Positions 44,801 through 53,167 of a stretch of DNA of 64,000 nt are shown one piece after another. Both the position numbers and the translations under genes were made by a program. Positions within the stretch are counted from its first letter, which is position 1; every line of letters starts with the position of its first letter. The stretch comes from UBA4582 sp038106185. Its GTDB lineage: Bacteria > Pseudomonadota > Gammaproteobacteria > Pseudomonadales > Azotimanducaceae. The stretch spans positions 124,001 to 188,000 of the forward strand of contig JAYODE010000001.1 in NCBI GenBank assembly GCA_038106185.1. The letters are read 5' to 3'. The notes under the pieces were generated by a model. It did no database searches and was not told the origin of the DNA. It saw only the letters and a list, made by a program, of their open reading frames with translations.

Positions 44801-45120
44801 CCACCGTTGTTAGTGCCGATCCAGAGATTATTTATCTTATCCAGACATAGGGACCAGACCCAATCATCTGCTAACGAGTTGGCATCTCTGTAATCATGCT
44901 CGTAGGTTTTAAACTCATAGCCGTCGAACCGATTCAACCCTTCCTGTGTGGCAAACCACATAAACCCATGGTGATCTTGCACAATGTCCATAACACTGGC
45001 GTGTGACATCCCCTCGCTGGTCGACAAGTGCTCAAATCGGATGTTTTTGCCCGCCGCTAACGCCCCCATGCTCAGGAAGAAAAATAGGATCAGTGGCGGC
45101 CAGCAGTATTTTAGGTTCAT
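41863..45120 (-). CDS. Periplasmic-propeller sensor diguanylate cyclase
   Basis: 1085 aa. Signal sequence (about 1-22), then about a dozen two-component-regulator propeller repeats (variants of LWIGT..GGLNR, 30-690) forming periplasmic beta-propellers, a Y_Y_Y domain (about 700-765), one membrane helix (about 775-795), a coiled coil and a C-terminal GGDEF domain (850-1020) with an intact RWGGDEFLIV active site. It should sense a periplasmic ligand (often a saccharide in this architecture) and make c-di-GMP. Stand-alone; neighbours are also c-di-GMP-type proteins. Confidence 0.93.
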   Translation of the reverse strand: MNLKYCWPPLILFFFLSMGALAAGKNIRFEHLSTSEGMSHASVMDIVQDHHGFMWFATQEGLNRFDGYEFKTYEHDYRDANSLADDWVWSLCLDKINNLWIGTNNGGLNYFNQATNTFTNWRFDERDQTSLSSNDVRVVFLDSQQRLWVGTSGGLNRKLEGQNGFERYLASDDALGLPHESITAVFEDNAGQIWIGTEGGLARFNEATNGFFTYLHEPQNSSSLSDNHIRVINEFEGQLWIGTQTSGLNRFDPETNQFKHYFADPEDPSALQSGLVRDIQIDHELTLWIGTDRGLSEWHRETDRFITYQHNSEDVRSLSGNRVDTIYQDASNVLWIGTYEGVDRWNYLSGAFAYYTQADGQLNNDVVVSLAQSEAGALWVGTYGAGLNRLDLNSSGDYVASDFSVVLPDQRVMALWSEGDDNLWIGTRTAGLCHYVISSGALSCLMHEEGNQNSLSANGITVIHGEEGVLWIGTYGGGLNRIDRTTGEIKHYRHDPDNMDSLGSDRVLAIYRDSLGVLWVGAEGGGLNLLNEVSQTFERFQASEGDPESISNDTAWEIFESSTGTLWVGTLNGGVNYWDLSDRLAGEVVFRHFDRISGLQSNTIYGILEDEDGYIWMSGNRGLVQLDPSTAEFQHYDQHNGTRGDEFNFGARLKDKNGQLLFGGASGLVGFRPRAIHSNAIVPPVVINGISSLNKTVFSHSAQASPSKISLGYDERLITFEFAALDYASPDKNQYAYQLVGFDEGWINAEGFRRATYTNLPAGDYTFRVKASNNDRVWNLDGAAIDISVVPAPWVSWWAYLIYVILTGGSAASLIFLQRRKLVVARHQHQILEELVRLRTAELAKQNDKLEVVNDQLLKASTTDALTGLHNRRYLYDYMENQVAIMRRFFIDLEEGDIAHEALQKEPVLFFMMIDLDGFKSINDSFGHSAGDEALIQVCDILLKHTRDSDTLIRWGGDEFLIVGRGHGLNGPNQLAERIRRGLMEHTFLVGNGMKGYMTGSIGFAPYPFNSWYPDRFNWEQVLAIADQAAYVAKANGKNAWLGIEGTAVFGSADFNLISDSLQKVYDRNCITTMTSMAHTVNYSA

Positions 45121-45156
45121 GAAAGGCTCACTAATTAGACAGCAGAACCGTCTTAC

Positions 45157-45261
45157 AGAATCAAAAGCTACAGCGTCAAAAGCTACAGAATCGAAAGTTC
45201 CAGAATCAAAAGTTAAAGAGTCAAACGTTATAGAATCAGAAGTGACGGACTCAGAAATTTG
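45157..45261. repeat. Degenerate 15-bp minisatellite, 7 copies
   Basis: Copies of AGAATCAAAAGTTAC-like units at 45157, 45172, 45187, 45202, 45217, 45232 and 45247. The plus strand has an open frame of SKxxES repeats, but it has no start outside the opposite gene. Fills nearly the whole gap between two signalling genes. Confidence 0.92.
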
Positions 45262-45267
45262 GCAGGG

Positions 45268-48183
45268 CTAAACACCTAGCCAACTTTTATAGGTTGGGGT
45301 GCTCACATCCATCAGAGCCGCACCTCGAGACTGGTATTTCCCGGTGGCACGATCGACGACACGCAGCAGCACTGCCCTACCTTGGTGAATGATGTTAGTT
45401 CCTTCTTCATCCACCTGATCCTGTCGCCGGCTTTGTATCAAAAGGACGACAATTTTTTCGACCCGTTGCCATTGCTCGTTTTTCGGTCCAGGTTCCAATT
45501 GGCTCAAACGCTGGGCCTTGCCCAGTTGCCGACGATAGGTTGACTCTGCCTGACCAACTAGTGCTGCCGCATCGCGAATCACGCCAAACGCGATTTGATT
45601 AGCTGCGAGCAAAAACTCCTGAGTGAGCCACCTGCCCAGGGGGGCAAGATTTTCTGCTTCGATTTCAACGACATCAGCCAGCACCTCCTCAAGCGAACCC
45701 CAAAGATTGCCTGCTGATAATTTTTCGGAATCTGCCGGCGCTGTAGGAAGTTGCCAATGCAGACTTGTAGACTCGTTAGACGCTGGGCTCGTCTGCTGAA
45801 GATTTAATTCGTCGACACCAATCATTTCACTATCGGTCATCAACACTGCGCGCATTAGCGTATGTTGTAGCTCTCGGACATTGCCGGGCCAAAGGTAGGA
45901 CTCCAACGCGGACTTTGCATCAGCACTCAAGTAGAGTCCACGCTTTTGATATTGCAAGCAAAACTTTTCCAAAAAGTGGTAGGCGATCGGCAGTATGTCC
46001 GCGGTGTGGTTTCGCAATGGCGGCGGGGTCAACGTCATCACTTGCAACCTGTAAAACAGGTCACTACGAAAACCTCCTATTCTGACTTCTTCAAGCAGAT
46101 CTCGATTGGTCGCAGCAATAATGCGCACATCAACCTGCTCGGAGGTTGATGCGCCTACCGAGCTGACGGTCTTTTCCTGGACGAAACGTAACAGTCGAGT
46201 CTGCACATCCAGTGGTAACTCGCCTATCTCATCTAAAAATAGTGTTCCACCTTCCGCCTGGCGAATATAACCCTTGGTCGTAGAATCTGCCCCTGTATAG
46301 GCGCCTTTAACACGGCCGAAAAGCTCCGCTTCAATCAGGTTGGGGGAGATTGCACCACAATCAACAGTAACGAATGGCTTATCGAATCGAGCGCTCAGAT
46401 CATGTACTGCATGTCCCAGCATCTCTTTACCGGTACCGCTTTCTCCGGTAATCAGCACAGTTGCATTGGTACTGGCCACTTTCTGCACCGTTCGCATAAC
46501 CTGCTGCATTTCAGCTGACTGGTATACTAACTTGTTCTCTCGCACTGCATGTCGCAACTCGTTAACCTCAAACCGCAACTTCTTGCTCTCTACTTCTTTT
46601 TTCTTCACCCATTTACCCAGTAAATCAGCTCGATCGAGTGTGACAGCAATTTGACCGACTAACGCCGCAAGAAACGCCAGGTCTCTTTCGTCCATCTCAT
46701 CACTATTGCCATTATCGACATACAGACATCCTATCAGCACTCCTCTAACCATGAGCGGCACGCAACATTGAGATATCTGCGTTGACAGCTTGCTAAAAGT
46801 CGGCTGCTCCTCTTGCACCATCTTTTGAATTAAAGAATCGATAGGCGCTTCATCCGGCTCGACATGAATCGCACTGACGACTTCTGTATCAGGTTGCCAC
46901 TCACTGGCCGATATAAGCTGCATTTTTATACCAGCTGATTGTTTGCTGACGGCGCCTACCTCGGATCCTGACCTAGCATAGAACAGCGCCACCTTTCGAG
47001 CCTTGAAGCTCTTGGCGACCCTACCGGTTAACTCTCGACCAATCAGCTGAGTCTCATGCTCGGCAGCGACAGCTGAAATCAGTTCCCAAAGCAAACTCAT
47101 GTTGCGATAGTCCTTGACCGGATCTGCAGTAAAAATCGCACTACCTTCGCCCAATGCCCCAGCCAGCTGTGGTCGACGCCCTTCTGTCCAAAAGACAGTT
47201 CTAGCTCCGCCTGCTAGCTTGGCAATGTTCAAAGCACTGTCCGCTCGCCTAACAAGTTCGGTAGGTCCAAGCAACGGCATGCTCGCAGGGTCGCTACTAC
47301 TGCCCCCTACACTAACGGACAACTTGACTGCCTGATTAACGAAAGCGCCAGCAGCAATTTTTTGTCGAATTTTTTCTGCAATCGATTTTGCACCTGCTGA
47401 GTCAGTGCCAGGCAGTAGAAGCGCAAATATTGCACCGCTGTAATGAAAGAGCAGATCTGACTCTCGTAAAAGGGAGCGCAACAGAGTTGCCAGATCACGA
47501 ACAGCACCATCGCCTCGATCTCGTCCAAATCGATGATTAATCTGCTCGAAATTATCCGGATTGATAAACAGTAGTCCAAGCGGCTGACTGGTTTGCTGAT
47601 AACGCTTCGCCAATTGGCTAACTACGGCATCGAATTCGATTCGGCCCGGTAGATCGCTGATCGAGTGCCGTAAAGCTCTGGACATTTCCCAATTGGCAAT
47701 CAGCGATCTTCCCGCAAGGACTATGAGATTAAGTAACCAGTCAGCGGAGTCTACTGGTTTCGTGGCCTGCTCGACATTAAATAGCGGCATCTCATCAGCA
47801 TCGGCAAACTCTATACCCAGCAGCAACCATGACTCGCTCAGCGGAATATCACGCCCCACAAAACTTCGACGTTCGTTCTGAACACAGCGACCAGTGTGAG
47901 TCGAGAGAGTTCCCAGCACGAGAATGAGCAGACATAACGGATTCTTACCCCGCTTGACAATGCATTCCTCTCGGATGCTGCGACTTGAATTTGTTTCAGT
48001 TAGCAGCGATTGTACTAGCTGCCGAGCAGTTTCAATTGAAGTTAATTCCGGAATTAACAGACTGGACGGATTCGAGCATAGTATTGCTGCATCAGCATTA
48101 GCGATACATACAGAAGATCCACGCCCATTTCCCAGGCGGTTGATACGACTCAGGTAGTCATCGAACAATTCAGAATTTATCAT
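45268..48183 (-). CDS. Sigma-54 activator with GAF and degenerate GGDEF domains
   Basis: 971 aa from the ATG at 48183 (AAGGA 6 bp upstream; another ATG at 48207). Order: N-terminal region, GGDEF-like domain (about 175-335) whose signature is SGAIF instead of GGDEF, GAF-type domain (about 370-530), AAA+ sigma-54 interaction domain (about 570-800) with Walker A GESGTGKE, loop GAYTGA (canonical GAFTGA), Walker B GGTLFLDEIGEL and arginine-finger region, then a Fis-like helix-turn-helix (VIRDAAALVGQAESTYRRQL) and an extra 70-residue tail. Likely turns on sigma-54 promoters in response to a small ligand; the dead GGDEF could be a nucleotide receptor. Targets unknown. Confidence 0.92.
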   Translation of the reverse strand: MINSELFDDYLSRINRLGNGRGSSVCIANADAAILCSNPSSLLIPELTSIETARQLVQSLLTETNSSRSIREECIVKRGKNPLCLLILVLGTLSTHTGRCVQNERRSFVGRDIPLSESWLLLGIEFADADEMPLFNVEQATKPVDSADWLLNLIVLAGRSLIANWEMSRALRHSISDLPGRIEFDAVVSQLAKRYQQTSQPLGLLFINPDNFEQINHRFGRDRGDGAVRDLATLLRSLLRESDLLFHYSGAIFALLLPGTDSAGAKSIAEKIRQKIAAGAFVNQAVKLSVSVGGSSSDPASMPLLGPTELVRRADSALNIAKLAGGARTVFWTEGRRPQLAGALGEGSAIFTADPVKDYRNMSLLWELISAVAAEHETQLIGRELTGRVAKSFKARKVALFYARSGSEVGAVSKQSAGIKMQLISASEWQPDTEVVSAIHVEPDEAPIDSLIQKMVQEEQPTFSKLSTQISQCCVPLMVRGVLIGCLYVDNGNSDEMDERDLAFLAALVGQIAVTLDRADLLGKWVKKKEVESKKLRFEVNELRHAVRENKLVYQSAEMQQVMRTVQKVASTNATVLITGESGTGKEMLGHAVHDLSARFDKPFVTVDCGAISPNLIEAELFGRVKGAYTGADSTTKGYIRQAEGGTLFLDEIGELPLDVQTRLLRFVQEKTVSSVGASTSEQVDVRIIAATNRDLLEEVRIGGFRSDLFYRLQVMTLTPPPLRNHTADILPIAYHFLEKFCLQYQKRGLYLSADAKSALESYLWPGNVRELQHTLMRAVLMTDSEMIGVDELNLQQTSPASNESTSLHWQLPTAPADSEKLSAGNLWGSLEEVLADVVEIEAENLAPLGRWLTQEFLLAANQIAFGVIRDAAALVGQAESTYRRQLGKAQRLSQLEPGPKNEQWQRVEKIVVLLIQSRRQDQVDEEGTNIIHQGRAVLLRVVDRATGKYQSRGAALMDVSTPTYKSWLGV

Positions 48184-48631
48184 TTTTTCCTTGAGCACAA
48201 ACACCATGGGTTATGGACTTTTCCCGGTGCAAATCTGTTGCTCTAACTAGATTTATTCAGCTATTCGAAAACTCCGTTTTCGAATATTAAGTAGCCTGCT
48301 GATAAACGTATCCTCCTGCTTAAAATCTACTCGAACCAGTTCAAATACTGGGCTCTAACTTGAATGGCATGATAGTGACTAAGGCCTAATGGCGACTGAA
48401 GCTTAAGTTTAATGCTTATATTAAAGGCTTATGTGTAAGGCTTATNNNNNNNNNNNNNNNNNNNNNNNNNNNNNNNNNNNNNNNNNNNNNNNNNNNNNNN
48501 NNNNNNNNNNNNNNNNNNNNNNNNNNNNNNNNNNNNNNNNNNNNNTTTAAGGCTTAGCCTTGAGCTTAAGCATGCGACTGAGCAAAGGTGGAACTAGAAT
48601 TTCCAATTTTATCGATTAGGTTTTCCAACCA
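48184..48631. other. Repeat-rich intergenic region with assembly gap
   Basis: No gene. From about 48380 a degenerate repeat of TTAAGGCTTAT-like units (GCTTAAG, GGCTTAT, TAAGGCTTA) flanks the N run on both sides. The sigma-54 activator promoter is in 48184-48380: CGAAAACTCCGTTTTCG at about 48264-48280 is an inverted repeat. Confidence 0.7.
48446..48545. other. Assembly gap (100 N)
   Basis: Placeholder within the TTAAGGCTTAT-type repeat; actual length unknown. Confidence 0.98.
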
Positions 48632-50005
48632 TCATCCCTGACGAATCGTCTGACGGGATACTTTGCCGCTGGTTTTCAGGAATAACGCGCTCAGCGTCGA
48701 AGCCAGCATCGGTTTAGAATAACCAAATCCCTGGGCTGTCTTGCAACCAAGCCCACGTAGGTAATCTTCTTGCGCCATCGTCTCTACGCCTTCAGCAACA
48801 ACCTGCAATTTAAGCTCTTCTGCAATTGCAAAAATCGCAGAAACGATGCTCTTGGCAATCGAATTATTCAGCATCGCACCAACAAAACTTTGGTCTATCT
48901 TAACCACATCCAATGGGTATCTGGCCAGATTAGCCAAGCTCGAGTAACCTGTTCCGAAATCATCTATCGCAACTTTCACGCCAAGTTCACGTAATCGACC
49001 AAGGACTGCGTCCACGTTAGTCCCCACCTGCTGGCGCTCAACAATTTCAATCTCAATCGAATGATATTCGATGCCGGACTCCTCGACAGCGTTCTCGAGT
49101 AAGTTAAAAAAACCAGGGTCTCCAAGTTGCACAGGCGAGACATTAATCGAAATTCGTAGATCTTCAGCACCACACTTCTGCCAAGTCGCGAGCTGCATAC
49201 AGGCCTCCTTTATCACCCACGCACCCAGTGGAACGATTAGCCCGGAACGTTCGGCGACTTCAATAAATTCGCTCGGCGAAGTCAGATCACCATCAACAGT
49301 TCGCAATCGGACTAATGCCTCTGTGGAAATGATCATATCCGTTTTCATGCAGTAGATAGGTTGATAGAGAAGTTCCATGCGATCATCCTGCATGGCGTGT
49401 ATTAACTCACCTGTCATCATTATTCCATGACGGTGATCAGCTTGTTGGTCTTCTGAATAAAATTGATAGTTGCCGTGCCGATTTGAGTCCAGTGAGTTGA
49501 GTGCTATATGGGCAAGTCGTAACAAGTCTGCAGCATTAGACGCATCGTTTGGATAGCTGGCAATACCGATGTCTATGCTCACAGGTATTCGCTGCGCCTC
49601 GTGACTTTCCAGGTAAGAACAGGCATTGATCACTCGAATGGCGACTTCCTCAATATCTGATGGTGTCGCTATATCGCTGACCAAAACAACAAACTCATCA
49701 GCACTGACGTGGACCGCAAAGTCAGTTTCACGCAGCGACGACACCAGTAATTTTTCTACCTGCCGCGCAATCTGATCACCAGAACATCCTGAGAAAGTTT
49801 CAAGTAACATCTGATAGCGATTAATTCGAATCGTAAATACTGCGCCTCTCACAGCAGCTTTTAATGCATCTGAGAGCAAACTATCATCTTTTATTCTCAG
49901 TTTTTTGTAATCTGCCAGCGAAATGATACTGGGTGAAATCATCGATCTGGAGTCTATCGCAACTCTGGAAAGGCCTCTGAAATTTTGGACATCCATATCC
50001 ATCAT
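48632..50005 (-). CDS. EAL phosphodiesterase with degenerate GGDEF domain
   Basis: 457 aa from the ATG at 50005 (AGGAG 7 bp upstream). No membrane segment. Degenerate GGDEF domain (about 35-195; SADEF for GGDEF), then EAL domain (210-450) with EALVR, NVSPVQL, IEIVERQ, DDFGTGYSSL, VKIDQSF and EGVET, all catalytic acidic residues present, so probably an active c-di-GMP phosphodiesterase whose GGDEF part is regulatory. It follows the subtilase gene by 41 bp, so both appear to share one transcript. C-terminus ends in a short basic tail. Confidence 0.92.
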   Translation of the reverse strand: MMDMDVQNFRGLSRVAIDSRSMISPSIISLADYKKLRIKDDSLLSDALKAAVRGAVFTIRINRYQMLLETFSGCSGDQIARQVEKLLVSSLRETDFAVHVSADEFVVLVSDIATPSDIEEVAIRVINACSYLESHEAQRIPVSIDIGIASYPNDASNAADLLRLAHIALNSLDSNRHGNYQFYSEDQQADHRHGIMMTGELIHAMQDDRMELLYQPIYCMKTDMIISTEALVRLRTVDGDLTSPSEFIEVAERSGLIVPLGAWVIKEACMQLATWQKCGAEDLRISINVSPVQLGDPGFFNLLENAVEESGIEYHSIEIEIVERQQVGTNVDAVLGRLRELGVKVAIDDFGTGYSSLANLARYPLDVVKIDQSFVGAMLNNSIAKSIVSAIFAIAEELKLQVVAEGVETMAQEDYLRGLGCKTAQGFGYSKPMLASTLSALFLKTSGKVSRQTIRQG

Positions 50006-50046
50006 CAAGTTTCTCCTGACTGAAAAGACCGCTAGATTATGGGAAA

Positions 50047-51861
50047 TTATTCTTGTTCCACCCACCCATTAATTCCAGCGACTTCCACGGAGCTGTTATT
50101 CCACATATAGGCGTTGTTCCACATATAAGCATTGTTCCAAAGATAGCCATTATTCCACATGTAGGCATTGTTCCATATGTAGCCATTGCTCCACATATAA
50201 CCTGAACTCCACTTGTAACCAATCCCATGCATGTAACTTCCATCCCATGTCGAACCCAGCTTGCTACCGTTGGTACCCTCAATAAAAAACTCGCCGGCCG
50301 AATCAAGTCGCGCCGGACCAATAAAGTGTTCCGTCCGCGCTAAATCCATTTCGATGTCAAAGGCTGTGTTCGCACAACCTTTCTTACTTTCTTTGATCGC
50401 ATCTTTGACATTCACCAGACCCGCACCTTGCTGGAACACTGAATAGCTATAGTCCTTGTCCCCCACTGAACTCTTCGCCGATGCCAGCAGACGACACTTG
50501 ACGTCGTCATTATTGAGAGTGGGGTCGGCTTGCAACATCAGCGCCACAACGCCAGAGACCAACGCCGCTGCTTGAGAGGTACCCGACATCACATAATAAT
50601 TTTCGCTATTTTCCGCCTGAAACTCCGGATGATTGATCGCCAGCGTCGCCTCGCCCGACATGACCCCCACCAAGTGACCACCATAGGCTACGACATCAGG
50701 TTTTACATGACCTTCGAACGTAGGACCCGCTGCAGAAAAACTCACCAAGGTGTCATCTGAATCATCATGAGGGGTATAGCTGTCGGTAATCGCCCCGACG
50801 GTTATGATGTATGGAACGTTACCGGGCACACCAATGGTCATAGGCTCCGGTCCAGAGTTACCTGCGGATGCGACGACAACGATACCTTGCTGCCAGGCAA
50901 CCATGACAGCCTGCGCGAGTGGATCATCCCAATAAGCTGTGTTGGGCGGCGAGCCAAACGACAGGTTTAAAACGCGTATATTATATTTCGCACGATTTTC
51001 CACTATCCAGTTAATTCCGTTGATGACATCGGCGTAGCTACCCATGCCATTCAGATCGAATGCTTTGACACTGACAAAATCTGCCCCCGGTGCGATGCTG
51101 TTGAATTCACCAAGCTCCGTCTTACCCTGACTCGCAATAATACTGGTGACATGTGAACCATGCCCGTTTTCGTCCGCCGCCCGCGTGCGGTCCAGGCTAC
51201 CCAGTAATGTTGCATCATACTCGGCCTTCAATCGCTCACCGCCCATCCAGGGTGTTTTGGCTATTCCGGAATCCAATATAGCGACCGTTATTCCTGCACC
51301 GGTTATACCTGAGAGATGCGCTTCAAGAGCACCTGTCTGACGCGGATAGTGAGTATCAAGCGCCTCTGTTATCTCGAATTCCTGAACCTCAAGATCGTCC
51401 GCATTGACGTAGGCATAATGACGATAAAATTTCTTGCCCCGCATGGTTTTATCCGCTTTATCCTTGTGTCGCCAGCTATGCTCGTTAGGCTTGTGCCAAT
51501 CTTTTTTCCAGCGCTGCACTTGAGCGATCTGATTGTTATAAATATGCAGATCAGGACGGCTTTCTAACGACAAACGCTGAGTGGCTGTCAATTGTGCGGA
51601 AACCGCTTTGATCACATTCAGTTCATGCTCAATGAGCCCGCCAACAGCTCCGACCGCAGCGCGCGCAAGTGCCAACGAGGCACCTTGGACTATGACGGAT
51701 TGCTGCTCCGTTTGAATCAAGGTTTTGCCAGTCTTGACGATGGGATTTAAAGGTTGGGCAGAGTCACCTGGTTCGCTGGATTGCAGTTGCAGCACGCCTG
51801 CGCCAATTGCGATCATCATGATCGATCCAAAAACCGAGCCCGCTAAGCTTGTTAAATTCAT
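50047..51861 (-). CDS. Secreted S8 subtilase with C-terminal W-N hexapeptide repeats
   Basis: 604 aa from the ATG at 51861, which AAGGAG precedes by 6 bp (an ATG 6 bp earlier is too close to it). N-terminal hydrophobic segment (about 4-26) as signal or anchor, a propeptide region to about 180, then the peptidase domain with Asp197 (AILDSGI), His234 (ENGHGSHV), Asn335 (ASAGNSG) and Ser429 (SGTSQAAA). Residues about 549-589 are seven hexapeptides of the form Y-x-W-x-N-x (YMWSNG, YIWNNA, YMWNNA and so on). The repeats may bind substrate, surface or other copies. In apparent operon with an EAL protein. Confidence 0.93.
   Translation of the reverse strand: MNLTSLAGSVFGSIMMIAIGAGVLQLQSSEPGDSAQPLNPIVKTGKTLIQTEQQSVIVQGASLALARAAVGAVGGLIEHELNVIKAVSAQLTATQRLSLESRPDLHIYNNQIAQVQRWKKDWHKPNEHSWRHKDKADKTMRGKKFYRHYAYVNADDLEVQEFEITEALDTHYPRQTGALEAHLSGITGAGITVAILDSGIAKTPWMGGERLKAEYDATLLGSLDRTRAADENGHGSHVTSIIASQGKTELGEFNSIAPGADFVSVKAFDLNGMGSYADVINGINWIVENRAKYNIRVLNLSFGSPPNTAYWDDPLAQAVMVAWQQGIVVVASAGNSGPEPMTIGVPGNVPYIITVGAITDSYTPHDDSDDTLVSFSAAGPTFEGHVKPDVVAYGGHLVGVMSGEATLAINHPEFQAENSENYYVMSGTSQAAALVSGVVALMLQADPTLNNDDVKCRLLASAKSSVGDKDYSYSVFQQGAGLVNVKDAIKESKKGCANTAFDIEMDLARTEHFIGPARLDSAGEFFIEGTNGSKLGSTWDGSYMHGIGYKWSSGYMWSNGYIWNNAYMWNNGYLWNNAYMWNNAYMWNNSSVEVAGINGWVEQE
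50094..50217. repeat. 18-bp coding repeats in subtilase, 7 copies
   Basis: Units of roughly CATATA(A/G)GCATTGTTCCA on the plus strand, each encoding Tyr-x-Trp-x-Asn-x. In frame with the subtilase. Confidence 0.9.
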
Positions 51862-52042
51862 CGTCATCTCCTTATGACTGGCATCTGTTGCGTAACCACC
51901 ACTATGCAGGTTTATGCTCTGCATAATCGATGCCAACTAACAAGAAGACCTGAGTGAAAATCACAATCTTATATCTATCAGCAACTTACTATTGATAGTG
52001 ACAACAGTTCTGCTTTAAGGAGGGCCAGTATGGCACTGACAC

Positions 52043-52101
52043 ATTTGCAAAATTGTGAGCCATGTCAGTAATTTTGCAAATCAGAAGTCACAATTTTGCG
52101 A
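52043..52101. promoter_or_regulatory. Nested inverted-repeat operator array upstream of subtilase
   Basis: ATTTGCAAAATT (52043-52054) and its exact complement (52070-52081) are separated by 15 nt; the element GCAAAATTGTGA (52047-52058) recurs exactly inverted at 52088-52099 (TCACAATTTTGC). CTGACA/TGTCAG pairs also flank it. About 180 bp before the subtilase ATG. AT-rich with no T-run, so an operator is likelier than a terminator. The remaining 51862-52193 shows no gene. Confidence 0.65.
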
Positions 52102-52193
52102 AGCACTGAGAAGCTTATGTCAGATCATGCAGCCCAGTCAGGAGGCTTCCCCCGCCAGTAAAAGCTTGACCCTATTTAAGTCAGTGTTAAGTG

Positions 52194-52976
52194 TTAGGCG
52201 TTAGCCAGTAACGATCGAATGTAGTCGAGGTCTCGCTGGGTATCGACGCCGGGTGGCATCGACTCACACGCCACTTCAATATGAATCGCCTCTCCGTGCC
52301 ATAACACGCGAAGCTGCTCTAACTTTTCGAGCATTTCAAGAGGCGCAGGCTTCCACCCAACAAATCGATTAAGCAGCTCCACTCGATAACCATAGATTCC
52401 AACGTGACGCTTATAGATCACGCCTTCGGGCAGCGTTACCGGCGAAGTACTGAATTCATTTCGCGCCCAAGGAATGGGGGCACGACTGAAATAGAGCGCG
52501 CGATTATTTTCGTCAGTCACGACTTTGACGACATTGGGATCCATAATTTGCTGCAGGACGGTCGTTTCTTCATACAACGTTGAAACACCAGGCCTATCGT
52601 TCGAGCGATAATCATGGGAATGTAGCGCAAGATTGCGCGCCACTTGATCGATGACCGCAGGTGGAATCAGCGGTTCGTCGCCCTGAACATTGACCACGAT
52701 CGCATCATCGGCGAGCCCCTCACGAACGACAACTTCCTGTAACCGATCAGTGCCTGATTCATGACCTGAGGCTGTCATGCAGACCTTGCCACCAAAACCC
52801 TTGACGATGCTGGCGACCCGCTCGTCATCCGTCGCCACAATAACCTGGCTCGCACTGCTCTGGCAGGCTTGCTCGTAGACTCGCTGAATCATGGTCTTGC
52901 CGAGAATATCCATCAGGACTTTACCGGGTAGCCGCTGAGACTGAAATCGAGCCGGAATAATGACACTGAACGACAT
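52194..52976 (-). CDS. kdsB: CMP-KDO synthetase
   Basis: 260 aa, activates KDO with CTP for lipid A core. IIPARFQSQRLPGKVL at the N-terminus, VATDDERV, MTASGHESGTDR, VQGDEPLI and RHVGIYGYR are KdsB motifs. Its start overlaps the Trm112-like stop by one base; standard place downstream of lpxK and ycaR. Confidence 0.97.
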   Translation of the reverse strand: MSFSVIIPARFQSQRLPGKVLMDILGKTMIQRVYEQACQSSASQVIVATDDERVASIVKGFGGKVCMTASGHESGTDRLQEVVVREGLADDAIVVNVQGDEPLIPPAVIDQVARNLALHSHDYRSNDRPGVSTLYEETTVLQQIMDPNVVKVVTDENNRALYFSRAPIPWARNEFSTSPVTLPEGVIYKRHVGIYGYRVELLNRFVGWKPAPLEMLEKLEQLRVLWHGEAIHIEVACESMPPGVDTQRDLDYIRSLLANA

Positions 52977-53167
52977 TATCGATCTACTTTTTCTTCAGCG
53001 GTCAAATGTCGAGCTTCTTCTTCCAGCATCACCGGTATGTCCTCTCTTACCGGGTAAGCCAGGCCATCAGCAAAGCAAATCAACTCCTTGGCCTGTTTGT
53101 CATATTTCAAGGCCCCATGGCATAGCGGACAGACTAAAATATTCAGTAACTTGCCATCAACTGGCAT
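52976..53167 (-). CDS. Trm112 family zinc-binding protein (YcaR type)
   Basis: 63 aa. Cys13/Cys16 (LVCPLCHG) and Cys31 (LICFADGLAYPVREDIPVML) mark the UPF0434/YcaR family; the second CxxC of archaeal/eukaryotic Trm112 is reduced. Role unclear, possibly a methyltransferase partner or metal site. It overlaps the lpxK end by 11 bp and kdsB by 1 bp. Confidence 0.93.
   Translation of the reverse strand: MPVDGKLLNILVCPLCHGALKYDKQAKELICFADGLAYPVREDIPVMLEEEARHLTAEEKVDR

Noticed and set aside
44984..45271. Small plus-strand gene with SKxTES repeats
   Set aside because: It begins inside the opposite-strand diguanylate cyclase and its repeats come from the 15-bp minisatellite; no ribosome site or family match.
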